Below, piece after piece: positions 53,952 to 61,442 of a DNA stretch of 61,442 nt. The DNA is from JANXVY01 sp040080145. GTDB taxonomy: Bacteria > Pseudomonadota > Alphaproteobacteria > Rhizobiales > Hyphomicrobiaceae. Location: the NCBI GenBank assembly GCA_040080145.1, contig JBEBJA010000005.1:1-61442 (forward strand), read 5' to 3'. The notes under the pieces were generated by a model. The model searched no databases and was not told the DNA's origin. It saw only the letters and a list, made by a program, of their open reading frames with translations. The position numbers were made by a program, and so were the translations under genes. Each line of letters opens with the position of its first letter. Position 1 is the stretch's first letter.

Positions 53952-55058
53952 TCAGTTTGTCTTCGTCGCAGGTGTGGCAGATGCTTCTGCGGGGCCATCG
54001 CTTTTGAAGAATACATCGACCCGCATACCACTCAATAGCGGCGGCGTTCCATCAAGTGCCACCATCACTTCCAGAACTTCGACGTCATTGGGGCGGCGGA
54101 CGCCGCGCGTTGCGATGCGCGGCGAGGCGAGCGTTTGTGAGACGGCCGTCACGGTGCCTTCAAATTGCTTGTCGGGAAAGGCATCGCCCTTCACAACCAC
54201 CCGTTGGCCCACGCGAACCTTGCTCGTATCGCGCTCCTCGACCTCAGCCTTGACACGCAGAGCCCTGATATCACCAAAGATCACCAGCGGAGCATCGGGT
54301 GAGGGGGCAACGAGTTCGCCGGCCTTGGCAAACACGTTGAGCACGGTGCCTTCGCTCGGTGCCCGTATCCGGGCACGTTCGACAGCCGCTTCAGCAAGCG
54401 ATAACTCGGCCCGGGCAGCGGCGAGTGAAGACTCCATCCGGGTCGCGAGCGGAAGGCCGTCCTTCAAGTTAATCCGCGCCAGACTGGCTTTACTGTTGGA
54501 GAGCTGTTCCTTGGCCGCGGTAATAGCAAACCGCGCTTTCTCGACGTCGCCCGTCGCAGTCCCAGGGCTCGTACGAAGCTTGAACGTCATATCGTCGTAA
54601 GCCTGCCGGGCCTTAAAAAGCCCCCGCTCGGCACTTGCGACCGAATCCTCTGCATGCCGGCGTTCCAGCTGAATGCCCTTGGCAACTTCCTCGTCCCGCT
54701 CGCGTTCACGAACCTGCACTTCTTGGCTGGCAGCAGTTACCCTGGTGAGCAAATCCTCGTCGTCCAAGCGAACGAGCAAATCTCCTGCCATCACCTTGTC
54801 GTTAGTTTTCACCGCAACGTCGGCGACCTTTCCAGCAGCCTGCGTTCCAATGGAGATTTGACCGTCCTTGGGCTCGACGCGACCGGTTGCCGACGCCGCC
54901 CACGCAGGTCGCGTGACAGCGCCTGCCGAATTATCCGCCGCGTGCGCTGACATCTTCGACCAACCCACCATCGGGTTACCGGGAACACTGAGGCAAACCG
55001 TAATGGCGATGACCACCGCTGCCACAAACGACGACGCTGTAGACTCGATGTTACGCAT
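53952..55058 (-). CDS. DevB-like membrane-fusion component of an ABC exporter
   Basis: The 368-residue HlyD-family adaptor has an N-terminal membrane anchor, a lipoyl-like half (D-G-Q-I-S-I-G-T-Q-A-A-G-K-V, V-M-A-G-D-L-L-V-R-L-D-D-E-D-L), a long coiled coil (about 100-215) and a beta-barrel. With the ATPase and permease genes upstream it forms a DevBCA/MacAB-style exporter. It overlaps the ATPase gene by eight bases. In cyanobacteria DevBCA exports glycolipids; the substrate here is unknown. Confidence 0.9.
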   Translation of the reverse strand: MRNIESTASSFVAAVVIAITVCLSVPGNPMVGWSKMSAHAADNSAGAVTRPAWAASATGRVEPKDGQISIGTQAAGKVADVAVKTNDKVMAGDLLVRLDDEDLLTRVTAASQEVQVRERERDEEVAKGIQLERRHAEDSVASAERGLFKARQAYDDMTFKLRTSPGTATGDVEKARFAITAAKEQLSNSKASLARINLKDGLPLATRMESSLAAARAELSLAEAAVERARIRAPSEGTVLNVFAKAGELVAPSPDAPLVIFGDIRALRVKAEVEERDTSKVRVGQRVVVKGDAFPDKQFEGTVTAVSQTLASPRIATRGVRRPNDVEVLEVMVALDGTPPLLSGMRVDVFFKSDGPAEASATPATKTN

Positions 55059-55974
55059 TGCTTTTCCGCTTCCTGATCAATTCGTTCATATCTTCGGGTT
55101 GCATCGGCTTCATCTGCCGTTCATCCACGTTCCGGCGTCGGCGCTTAGTCGCGGGTTCCTGAGATGTCTCAATCCGGGCCTCGATCACGTTTCCGACGGC
55201 GCCTTCGACTGCTCGCGCGTTCGTCATCTCTTCGCTGACGATCAGACCATCCTCGATTTTGATGACCCGATCAGCATACCCCAGCGTGCGAGGATCGTGC
55301 GTCACGACCAGGATCGAACGGTTCTGCGTCCTTGCAATGTCTGCCAGCAGCTTCATCACACCGTGGCCATTTTCACTATCGAGCGCAGCCGTTGGTTCGT
55401 CGGCCAGCACGATGGAAGGCGCGGAAGCAATCGCGCGCGCGACCGCGACCCGCTGCTTTTCACCGCCGCTCAAGTTGGCCGGAAAGCTGCCAAATTTGGG
55501 CCCAAGCCCGACATCGCGCAAAGCCTGCTCCGCGCGCTTGATTGCGTCCTGTCCTTTGATGCCCGCAACGTCCAGCGCAATGCGCACGTTTTCGAGGGCA
55601 TTCAGCGTCGGAAACAGATTGTACGATTGGAAGATGTAGCCGATGTGCGTGCGGCGCAAAGTGGCCAGTGCTTCGGGTGAAAGCTCAGCCGTCGCAGTTC
55701 CGTCAATGGCAACCGTACCTGCTGTCGGCGAGAGAATGCAGCCCAGGATTGAGAGCAGCGTCGTCTTGCCACTTCCCGACGGCCCCATCAACAAGGTCAA
55801 TTCACCGGGGCGGAGGTCGATGTCTACACCTTTGACGGCCGTAATCTTACCCGCACCCTGTCCCAGTTCCTTGACAATGCCGCGCGCAACAAGAACGGGA
55901 GCCTGCCGAGGCGCTTGGGCTGGCACCGCAGTCCGGCTCTGGTCGCCCGGCGATGACTTGTGATGCTTGCTCAT
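55051..55974 (-). CDS. DevA-like ABC transporter ATPase
   Basis: The 307-residue ATPase has Walker A G-P-S-G-S-G-K-T-T, the signature L-S-G-G-E-K-Q-R, Walker B I-V-L-A-D-E-P-T and the switch His in V-T-H-D-P-R. It is of the LolD/MacB-like class. About 60 residues follow the usual end; they are basic, contain R-R-R-R-N and look disordered. The start overlaps the permease stop by four bases (ATGA). The frame is open further upstream into the permease gene. Confidence 0.94.
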   Translation of the reverse strand: MSKHHKSSPGDQSRTAVPAQAPRQAPVLVARGIVKELGQGAGKITAVKGVDIDLRPGELTLLMGPSGSGKTTLLSILGCILSPTAGTVAIDGTATAELSPEALATLRRTHIGYIFQSYNLFPTLNALENVRIALDVAGIKGQDAIKRAEQALRDVGLGPKFGSFPANLSGGEKQRVAVARAIASAPSIVLADEPTAALDSENGHGVMKLLADIARTQNRSILVVTHDPRTLGYADRVIKIEDGLIVSEEMTNARAVEGAVGNVIEARIETSQEPATKRRRRNVDERQMKPMQPEDMNELIRKRKSNA

Positions 55975-57101
55975 CGTGTGAACACCGTCGCTGGATCGAT
56001 TTTCGTTACTTTGAAAATAGCGGATATGGCCGAGATCGCGCACATAGCGAGCGTCAGCACCAACAAACCGAAGGCCAGACCCGGTGTCATCATGATTGGC
56101 AGCGCCGAACCCTGCGCCGCATAAACGATGATAAGGGCAATGACCATGCCAAGCGCGTAACCAATCAAGGCACTCATCCCAGCCTGAGCCAGGATAACTT
56201 TATGAATGTAACCAGAGGATGAACCAAGCGCACGTAAGGTCGCGAATTCGTTGATATGATCTTTAGTGCTCGAATAAAGTGTCTGAGCGACGATGACGGT
56301 TCCGACAAGCGTTCCAAGAATGGCACCACCAATCAACGCTGCACCTGCCCCGGTGTTGAAGAGCCACTGCTTCAGGCTTCGAGCCAGAAACTCGTCCTTG
56401 GTGAGCACCTCAGCCGGCGCGATCTGTTTGTTCAGTTTTCCACGCACCTGCTCAATGTCGGCACCCGCCTCAAGAGTTACAAGGTGGAACGTCGTCGTTG
56501 CCTCAGGCACGCCCAGCAACGCGCGCGCGCGGGAAATCGGCATGAATACGTACGGCGACTGAGTAAACGAGCGGATATCATCGGTGAGAGCCCGCACGCG
56601 GACGCGGCCCTGTGCAATCTGTGCCGTGCTGCCTATGCCCGCGACACCAAGCTCTTCAAGGTAGGACTGGTCAACTGCGATGCCCTCAGGGGCCTTGATA
56701 TCGTCCCAGGTACCCTTGATCAGGCGGAATGGGGCAAGCCCGCCGTCTTCGGCGTCCGCACCTACCACCACAACGCGCGTCGACCCACCCGAAGGCTTGC
56801 GCCATTCAGCGAACACGGCAAAGACCGGCGCGACCGACTTGACGCCAGGGATCGCCAAAGCAGCATGACGCTCCTTATGGGTCAAAAGCATGCCGCCATC
56901 TTCAAACGACTTTGCCCCAAAGGCGGTAATCCAGAGTTCTCCTTTGGCGTTGTCGATGAGCCCAGTGATTTCGCGTGACGATCCCAGATACAGGCCGAGT
57001 TGAACCGCAACCAGCACAATCGAGAACAATATGCCAACCAGCGTCACCGCAAGCCGGATCCGATCGTGGAACAGGTTTCTAAACGCTAGCGTTAAAATCA
57101 T
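55971..57101 (-). CDS. DevC-like ABC transporter permease
   Basis: The 376-residue permease has an N-terminal membrane helix (about 15-40), a periplasmic MacB-like domain (about 45-240) and three more helices in the C-terminal FtsX domain, where E-F-A-T-L-R-A-L-G-S is the coupling motif. DevC proteins belong to this group. It is the first gene of the exporter operon. The ribosome-binding site is weak. Confidence 0.92.
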   Translation of the reverse strand: MILTLAFRNLFHDRIRLAVTLVGILFSIVLVAVQLGLYLGSSREITGLIDNAKGELWITAFGAKSFEDGGMLLTHKERHAALAIPGVKSVAPVFAVFAEWRKPSGGSTRVVVVGADAEDGGLAPFRLIKGTWDDIKAPEGIAVDQSYLEELGVAGIGSTAQIAQGRVRVRALTDDIRSFTQSPYVFMPISRARALLGVPEATTTFHLVTLEAGADIEQVRGKLNKQIAPAEVLTKDEFLARSLKQWLFNTGAGAALIGGAILGTLVGTVIVAQTLYSSTKDHINEFATLRALGSSSGYIHKVILAQAGMSALIGYALGMVIALIIVYAAQGSALPIMMTPGLAFGLLVLTLAMCAISAISAIFKVTKIDPATVFTR

Positions 57102-57525
57102 CGCTCTGATCGAGTGCCTTCAGGTTGCCGCCGCGGCCCAAGGCCGCGAGAGGAGATCGATATCGTGAGCCCCAAGGTGTTGAGACGTGACTTTCCAGCC
57201 GGGTCTTGACTGGCTGCGCGATCTTTGACGTAACGCGGGGCTGCGTGCTGCTGCGCACAAACCTGCAAAGACAGTTACCGGTTTGCCGTCTCAGACGGGC
57301 TAGCATTGGGCCCTTTTGAGGGCAGCCCGACTGGCGAATTGGCGCAACGTACTTTTTCAACCGGCCGCTTTGGATTCAAAAACAATCGTAAGCGCCAACA
57401 AAATCGAAAAAGCGCGAATGACCGTCATCCACAATCTTTCGCCACGTTATATCAGCCCCACAACTCAATCGCCATGGCACGCATTGCCACGGCAAAGCGG
57501 CGCAGCCACCACTGAAATTCAATAC
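57102..57525. other. Intergenic region devC / symporter
   Basis: This 424-base gap holds the devC promoter region. A GC-rich hairpin (57132-57148) lies just before devC, and a smaller inverted repeat is near 57284-57297. A short open frame on the minus strand (57079-57360) overlaps the devC start and lacks protein-like composition. Nothing else is recognised. Confidence 0.5.
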
Positions 57526-58926
57526 TCAGGCCAATACGTTGGCCCGTTCCGAAGCCAAAACATCAGTTTGGTTGCTGCCGACTCGCGCCAAAGCCACATA
57601 CGTGACAAAGGCCAATATGACGGCGAGGAGATAAGGCGCTTGCCAGCCAAAGCCGAAGCGCGCAACCAGCCAGACCAACATGCCGGCGGCAAGCGCCCCG
57701 TAAGCACTTGCTGACCCGCCGAAATTTGTATAGAGCGCAAAAATTGCGACGACAAATACCCCTGCACTGCCAAATGCCGAAGCAAGTTCAACCAGATCGT
57801 GAATGCGTTCACTACTCAATGACAGTGAATACGCGACCACCGACAGCGCCATCACACTGCCGCGCACGACCCATAATTTCACGCGCGCCGGAAGCCCGGG
57901 AAAAGTGCGCAGCACGATATTGTGCGAAATCTGCGAGGCAGGACCGTGCAGTGCTGAATGAACCGTCGACAAAATCGCTGAAATGATCGCACCAACAAAC
58001 GCGATCCTGAGAGCGCCCGGAAGCAGGGCTTCGGCGAGTTTAGGCACGATTTGTTCCGGCTCAGACAGCCCGGGAAGTATAGCGGCCCCTTTGAGCCCCA
58101 GGTAGACGGGGATGATCCCAACAACAAGGTACATCAGGGCACCGATGCCCGTGCCGGTAGCTGCCACAGTCTTTGAGCGGCTGCCGAGGAAGCGGGAAAT
58201 CAACTCCACAGATACGACCGTGCCGCAAATGGGAATCACCAGTCCTTCCAGTCCCTTCAAAAAGCCCCCTGTTTCCACCACACTGTCTGGCCCGGCACGA
58301 GGCTCTGTGACCACATGGGCCACAGGCCCCGCGATGTTCCAAACGACAACGGCGAGAACCATCAGGCCAAGAATGACCGCGAGGCCTTGAATGACGTCGG
58401 TCACCGAGTCCGCCATGAGGCCACCGACGACGGAATAGGCCGCCACGAGAACGGCAGCGACCGTAATTGCCGTTGCCAGATCGAGCGTCGAATTGGCGCT
58501 CAGCACCTGCCCAAAGGCGCGAATTTGAGCGGCGGCCCAAAAAATAGAACCCGGTAGCAGCATCAGCACCACGAGCTTTTCAACCCCAGGCGAGTAGCGC
58601 TGAGCAAACAGATCCGCAAACGTCGTTAAGCCCCGGCTCCAAAGGGGCGCCGCAAAAAATACCCCCACAACCAGCAGCGCGATACCATAGCCGAACGGAT
58701 CGACGGCAGCGCCCGAAATACCACGTTCATAGACAGCCCCGGCTGACGCCACGATCACCTCTGCCCCAAAGAACGAAGCAAACACCGAAAATGCAACCAG
58801 TCCGGTACCGAGCGATCGCCCTGCGAGGATGTAATCGGCTTCGCTCGACACCCGCCGCGAGACATAGATGCCAATCCCAAACTGGACGAGCACATAGGCC
58901 ACCATTGCAAGCAGTACGCTGCTCAT
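57526..58926 (-). CDS. Sodium:solute symporter (SSS family)
   Basis: The 466-residue transporter has about thirteen hydrophobic helices and SSS hallmarks: D-Y-I-L-A-G-R-S-L-G-T-G-L-V-A-F-S near the N terminus, S-F-F-G-A-E, and G-G-L-M-A-D-S-V-T-D-V-I-Q-G. Substrates in this family include proline, pantothenate and sugars; the one here cannot be told. The start at 58926 follows GGAG by seven bases; nine in-frame codons lie upstream. Confidence 0.9.
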   Translation of the reverse strand: MSSVLLAMVAYVLVQFGIGIYVSRRVSSEADYILAGRSLGTGLVAFSVFASFFGAEVIVASAGAVYERGISGAAVDPFGYGIALLVVGVFFAAPLWSRGLTTFADLFAQRYSPGVEKLVVLMLLPGSIFWAAAQIRAFGQVLSANSTLDLATAITVAAVLVAAYSVVGGLMADSVTDVIQGLAVILGLMVLAVVVWNIAGPVAHVVTEPRAGPDSVVETGGFLKGLEGLVIPICGTVVSVELISRFLGSRSKTVAATGTGIGALMYLVVGIIPVYLGLKGAAILPGLSEPEQIVPKLAEALLPGALRIAFVGAIISAILSTVHSALHGPASQISHNIVLRTFPGLPARVKLWVVRGSVMALSVVAYSLSLSSERIHDLVELASAFGSAGVFVVAIFALYTNFGGSASAYGALAAGMLVWLVARFGFGWQAPYLLAVILAFVTYVALARVGSNQTDVLASERANVLA

Positions 58927-59130
58927 GCTTTGCTCCAGCTGCCTAAGCCCCATATCCTTGCATTACATGCGAGGTGCCGCTTCGGGTCAATGAGCGGCTC
59001 GAACCAGGAGCGCCTTGCCTCTGGAGAGCAAAGACTTGTTCAGTCGGCGCCATGAAAAACGCACCCGTCCGCCTTGTTCTGACGCGGGGAGACGGATAAG
59101 GCTTGAATAGTCAGGTCAAGCAGGAGAGCT

Positions 59131-60969
59131 ATGGTGTTGCGCGCACGGGCGGTTCTATCATCGGTGCTGGCTCTATCGCTGGTTGTGTCCCAAGCTGTCC
59201 CTGCAGTCTCTGCTGTAGATGCCCTGACAAAGGCGGACTACGAGGCCTGCCAGTCGCGCGATGACGGGGCCTTTCGGGCGGCTGTGGAAAATATCACCCA
59301 ACTGGCCCTGAAAAACTCGTTGGCCTCGTTCGATACTAAGGCAGCCGTGGCCGAGGCCTGGCGTGCAAACGGCCTCGACGAAACAATCGACAAGCGCGTC
59401 GATCTGGCCGTGGCCGAAATCAGCAGCGAAACCAGCTGGGCCGAACTGCTCAAGTCACTCGCAAATTCAGCCAAAGCCCAAGAACTGGCCAAGGCCGTTG
59501 CCGAACGTGTGTATAGGTCCCAGGCCATCAAAACCGGCTTAGAAGCGGTTGCAAACGATACCGGCAAGAAGCTTGGAACCAGCCTTGAATTCGCCAGCCA
59601 GGATGCTGCGGGGCCAGCCATCACCTGCGTCAAGACATTCCTAGGCAGCCGGTATGGGACAGCTGTTTCCAGTGCAGTGACCGGCCGGGCCGAAAAGGAA
59701 TTCGGTATCGACAGCACCAAAGGCAAGGCATCGATTTCTCCCGGATCGGTTGTGTCTCAGTCGAGCGAAGGCATTGCCGGAGCCGCAATCCTCCTCGTGC
59801 GCCGCCAGTTGGTGAACATGACGGAGCGGATCGGCGCCAGGATTGTCGGCAGCGTTCTGTCCCGCCTCGTATCGGTTGCAGCAGGCGGCGTTGGTGCTGT
59901 TTTGATTGCCAAGGACATCTGGGATCTTCGCACCGGCGTCTTGCCGATCATCGCCAACGAAATGAAGTCGAAGGCCACCAAAGAGCAAGTCCAGGCAGAA
60001 CTTGCCAAGTCGATATCCGATCAGATCGGCGACCACGTCAAGGAAATCGCCAGCAAATCAGCGCAGCACATCGTCGAAATCTGGCAGGATTTCCGCCGCG
60101 CCCACTTAAAGTCGCTCGACCTTGCCGATCGCAACGAGGCATTCCGCACGTTTTTGGATCTGACCAAACCTGTTAACCTGCCGCGCCTCGATGAAGTGGT
60201 CGGGCTGGTTCTGGCGTCGGAAGGCGAACCTGCCGTTACCAAACGACTATCCGACGGGACGCTAGATTCCGCCGTCAATCGTATGCCAGCACCCGGCATG
60301 GATATCGCGCGGGAAACACGCTCGGTTGAAACCGGCCTCAAATGGACCGCCGTTTCGGGCGATCTACTGCCCAAAGTTGCAGAACTCGAACTCCATCGGC
60401 GCGCAAACCCCGACGACTACACGCGGGTTTCGCTGGGTCAGCTGATGGCGCTCGACGACAAGATCTCGATTCAACGGCTTTCGAGCCTCAAACGTGACGC
60501 CCGCGAAACCTTGTTTGAATTGGACACCGTCGAACTAAAGCCCTTAGCCCGAGCGTTGTCGGAAACCGAACTCGGCACACTGTCTGGCTATTTGACCGGC
60601 CTCGACAAGCGTCCACGCGAGCGGGTGCTGCGCGCGATAGCCTCGTCGCCGGGCAAAATGCGGATCCTTGCATCCGCCCGTGTGCGCGACGCGGTACTTG
60701 CAAGCCGCGATCAATCGTCAGCCGTGGACTTGATGCTGCGCGCCGGCGTGAGCAGTCCATCCGATATTCTGGCAGATGCCAGACTGGCGTTCGAAGGCCA
60801 AGTCAGCCCGATGCTGATATGGGAGCGCCATCCTATAGCCGTCCTCAGCGCGATCATCCCCGCGCTGATTTTGCTGCTCTTGTTGCGCCGCATCATCATG
60901 CCTGCGCGCCGTCCCAAACCACCGCGCGGACCCAAACCACCGCACGGATCAACGCCAACGCCAGCATAA
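59131..60969 (+). CDS. Large exported, membrane-anchored protein of unknown function
   Basis: I do not recognise this 612-residue protein. It has a signal peptide (about 1-28, ending V-S-A), a long mostly helical periplasmic region with a G-S-V-L-S-R-L-V-S-V-A-A-G-G-V-G-A-V hydrophobic patch near 245-265, and a C-terminal membrane helix (about 568-590) followed by a short cytoplasmic Arg/Pro-rich tail. Only one or two cysteines occur. It stands alone between the symporter and a small membrane-protein gene. The topology suggests a periplasmic domain tethered to the inner membrane by its C terminus. Confidence 0.75.
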   Translation: MVLRARAVLSSVLALSLVVSQAVPAVSAVDALTKADYEACQSRDDGAFRAAVENITQLALKNSLASFDTKAAVAEAWRANGLDETIDKRVDLAVAEISSETSWAELLKSLANSAKAQELAKAVAERVYRSQAIKTGLEAVANDTGKKLGTSLEFASQDAAGPAITCVKTFLGSRYGTAVSSAVTGRAEKEFGIDSTKGKASISPGSVVSQSSEGIAGAAILLVRRQLVNMTERIGARIVGSVLSRLVSVAAGGVGAVLIAKDIWDLRTGVLPIIANEMKSKATKEQVQAELAKSISDQIGDHVKEIASKSAQHIVEIWQDFRRAHLKSLDLADRNEAFRTFLDLTKPVNLPRLDEVVGLVLASEGEPAVTKRLSDGTLDSAVNRMPAPGMDIARETRSVETGLKWTAVSGDLLPKVAELELHRRANPDDYTRVSLGQLMALDDKISIQRLSSLKRDARETLFELDTVELKPLARALSETELGTLSGYLTGLDKRPRERVLRAIASSPGKMRILASARVRDAVLASRDQSSAVDLMLRAGVSSPSDILADARLAFEGQVSPMLIWERHPIAVLSAIIPALILLLLLRRIIMPARRPKPPRGPKPPHGSTPTPA

Positions 60970-61082
60970 AATGCGGCACGAAGTTATCCACCGCCGTTAT
61001 CCAGGTTGCACTTCAAACGTGATGCCAAATCATCGTAGGGCTCAAACCAAGCTTAAGCACTCACCGCAATTGGGAGCGCATC

Positions 61083-61292
61083 ATGTCTTCTGTACTGACC
61101 AAAGGATCTGGAACTATGGCCCTGAAAGCCCCCGGAATATTGACGTTCCTCATTTCCGTCGTCTTGGTCGTTGCCGTGTTGATGATCAAGTTCTTCGGCG
61201 CCAGCGTGCCTGGCCTCACGGGCCACGAATTCTGGGGCTTGCTGGTTGCCCATCTGATCCTCGCAACCGGATGCCTGGTGCGGGCGCTCTGA
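61083..61292 (+). CDS. Small two-helix membrane protein
   Basis: The 69-residue protein has two hydrophobic helices (about 17-38 and 49-66). The start is supported by GGGAG seven bases upstream; an internal ATG (61116) is another option. The K-A-P-G-I-L-T-F-L-I-S and G-H-E-F-W blocks recur in small Rhizobiales membrane proteins of unknown function. The final 150 bases of the window hold no gene that I can support. Confidence 0.7.
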   Translation: MSSVLTKGSGTMALKAPGILTFLISVVLVVAVLMIKFFGASVPGLTGHEFWGLLVAHLILATGCLVRAL

Positions 61293-61442
61293 ACGCCGCC
61301 AGCACTTAATGGCATTCGCCCTTGTTTACTTGTCCTTAAGGCCGTTGTCCGTGAAGATCTCACAAGCCCTTGATCTGGAATGGTGATCTTGGCTTTGCGC
61401 GATTGCTGTGTTGCAAGTTTTCCGGTGCCACGCTGCGAAAAC

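Noticed and set aside
57079..57360. 93-codon minus-strand frame upstream of devC
   Set aside because: It overlaps the devC start, lacks a ribosome-binding site and has no recognisable features.

Overview
The window reads as a chromosomal segment of an alphaproteobacterium of the order Hyphomicrobiales (Rhizobiales). The evidence is gene content and order: dusB-ntrB-ntrC-ntrY-ntrX, then a D-amino-acid transaminase, hfq and hflX; an IspDF fusion; an aa3-type cox operon with a CoxF-like gene, SURF1, DUF983 and thrC; IalB, BcsS and TIGR02301 family proteins; and a dispersed two-hairpin repeat of a type common in this order. The species cannot be named from the sequence. No phage, plasmid, transposase or CRISPR array is visible.

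Layout. 1-6.5 kb holds housekeeping and accessory genes (M48 peptidase, MazG, LysE exporter, NUDIX hydrolase, several small proteins) and two palindromic repeat elements, one of which has inserted into a small secreted-peptide gene. 6.5-18 kb, mostly on the minus strand, is the nitrogen-regulation and RNA-metabolism block. ispDF and tRNA-Val(CAC) follow. 19.2-25 kb is an oxalate-degradation locus: frc and oxc, with a stand-alone PAS protein downstream and a divergent histidine kinase upstream. 25-30.6 kb holds an Ada-like repair protein, leuD, a peroxiredoxin, a DsbD-type thiol protein and YqgE. 30.6-34.3 kb is one very large membrane GGDEF/EAL-like protein whose signature motifs are both altered. 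34-44.7 kb is a minus-strand run from cytochrome oxidase (ctaC, ctaD, ctaB, coxF, ctaG, ctaE) through DUF983, SURF1, thrC and an M16 peptidase to a GNAT acetyltransferase. 45-53.9 kb is envelope and efflux: IalB, BcsS, a TetR/MFP/RND operon with a clear operator, and a DUF533 protein with internal repeats. 54-57 kb is a DevBCA-type ABC exporter. The window ends with a sodium/solute symporter, a large unrecognised exported membrane-anchored protein, and a small membrane protein.

How parts connect. NtrB/NtrC and NtrY/NtrX are the two nitrogen-related two-component systems; only NtrC keeps the sigma-54 contact loop. Oxc and Frc form the CoA-recycling oxalate-to-formate cycle. The cox genes encode the catalytic subunits plus heme A and copper assembly factors, and a perfect FNR/FixK-type site lies upstream of ctaC, suggesting oxygen control.

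The strongest unusual observation is at 2.9-3.2 kb. Removing a 101-bp two-hairpin element with one copy of a CTAG target duplication restores an intact ribosome-binding site, start codon and signal peptide for a tiny cysteine-rich secreted peptide.
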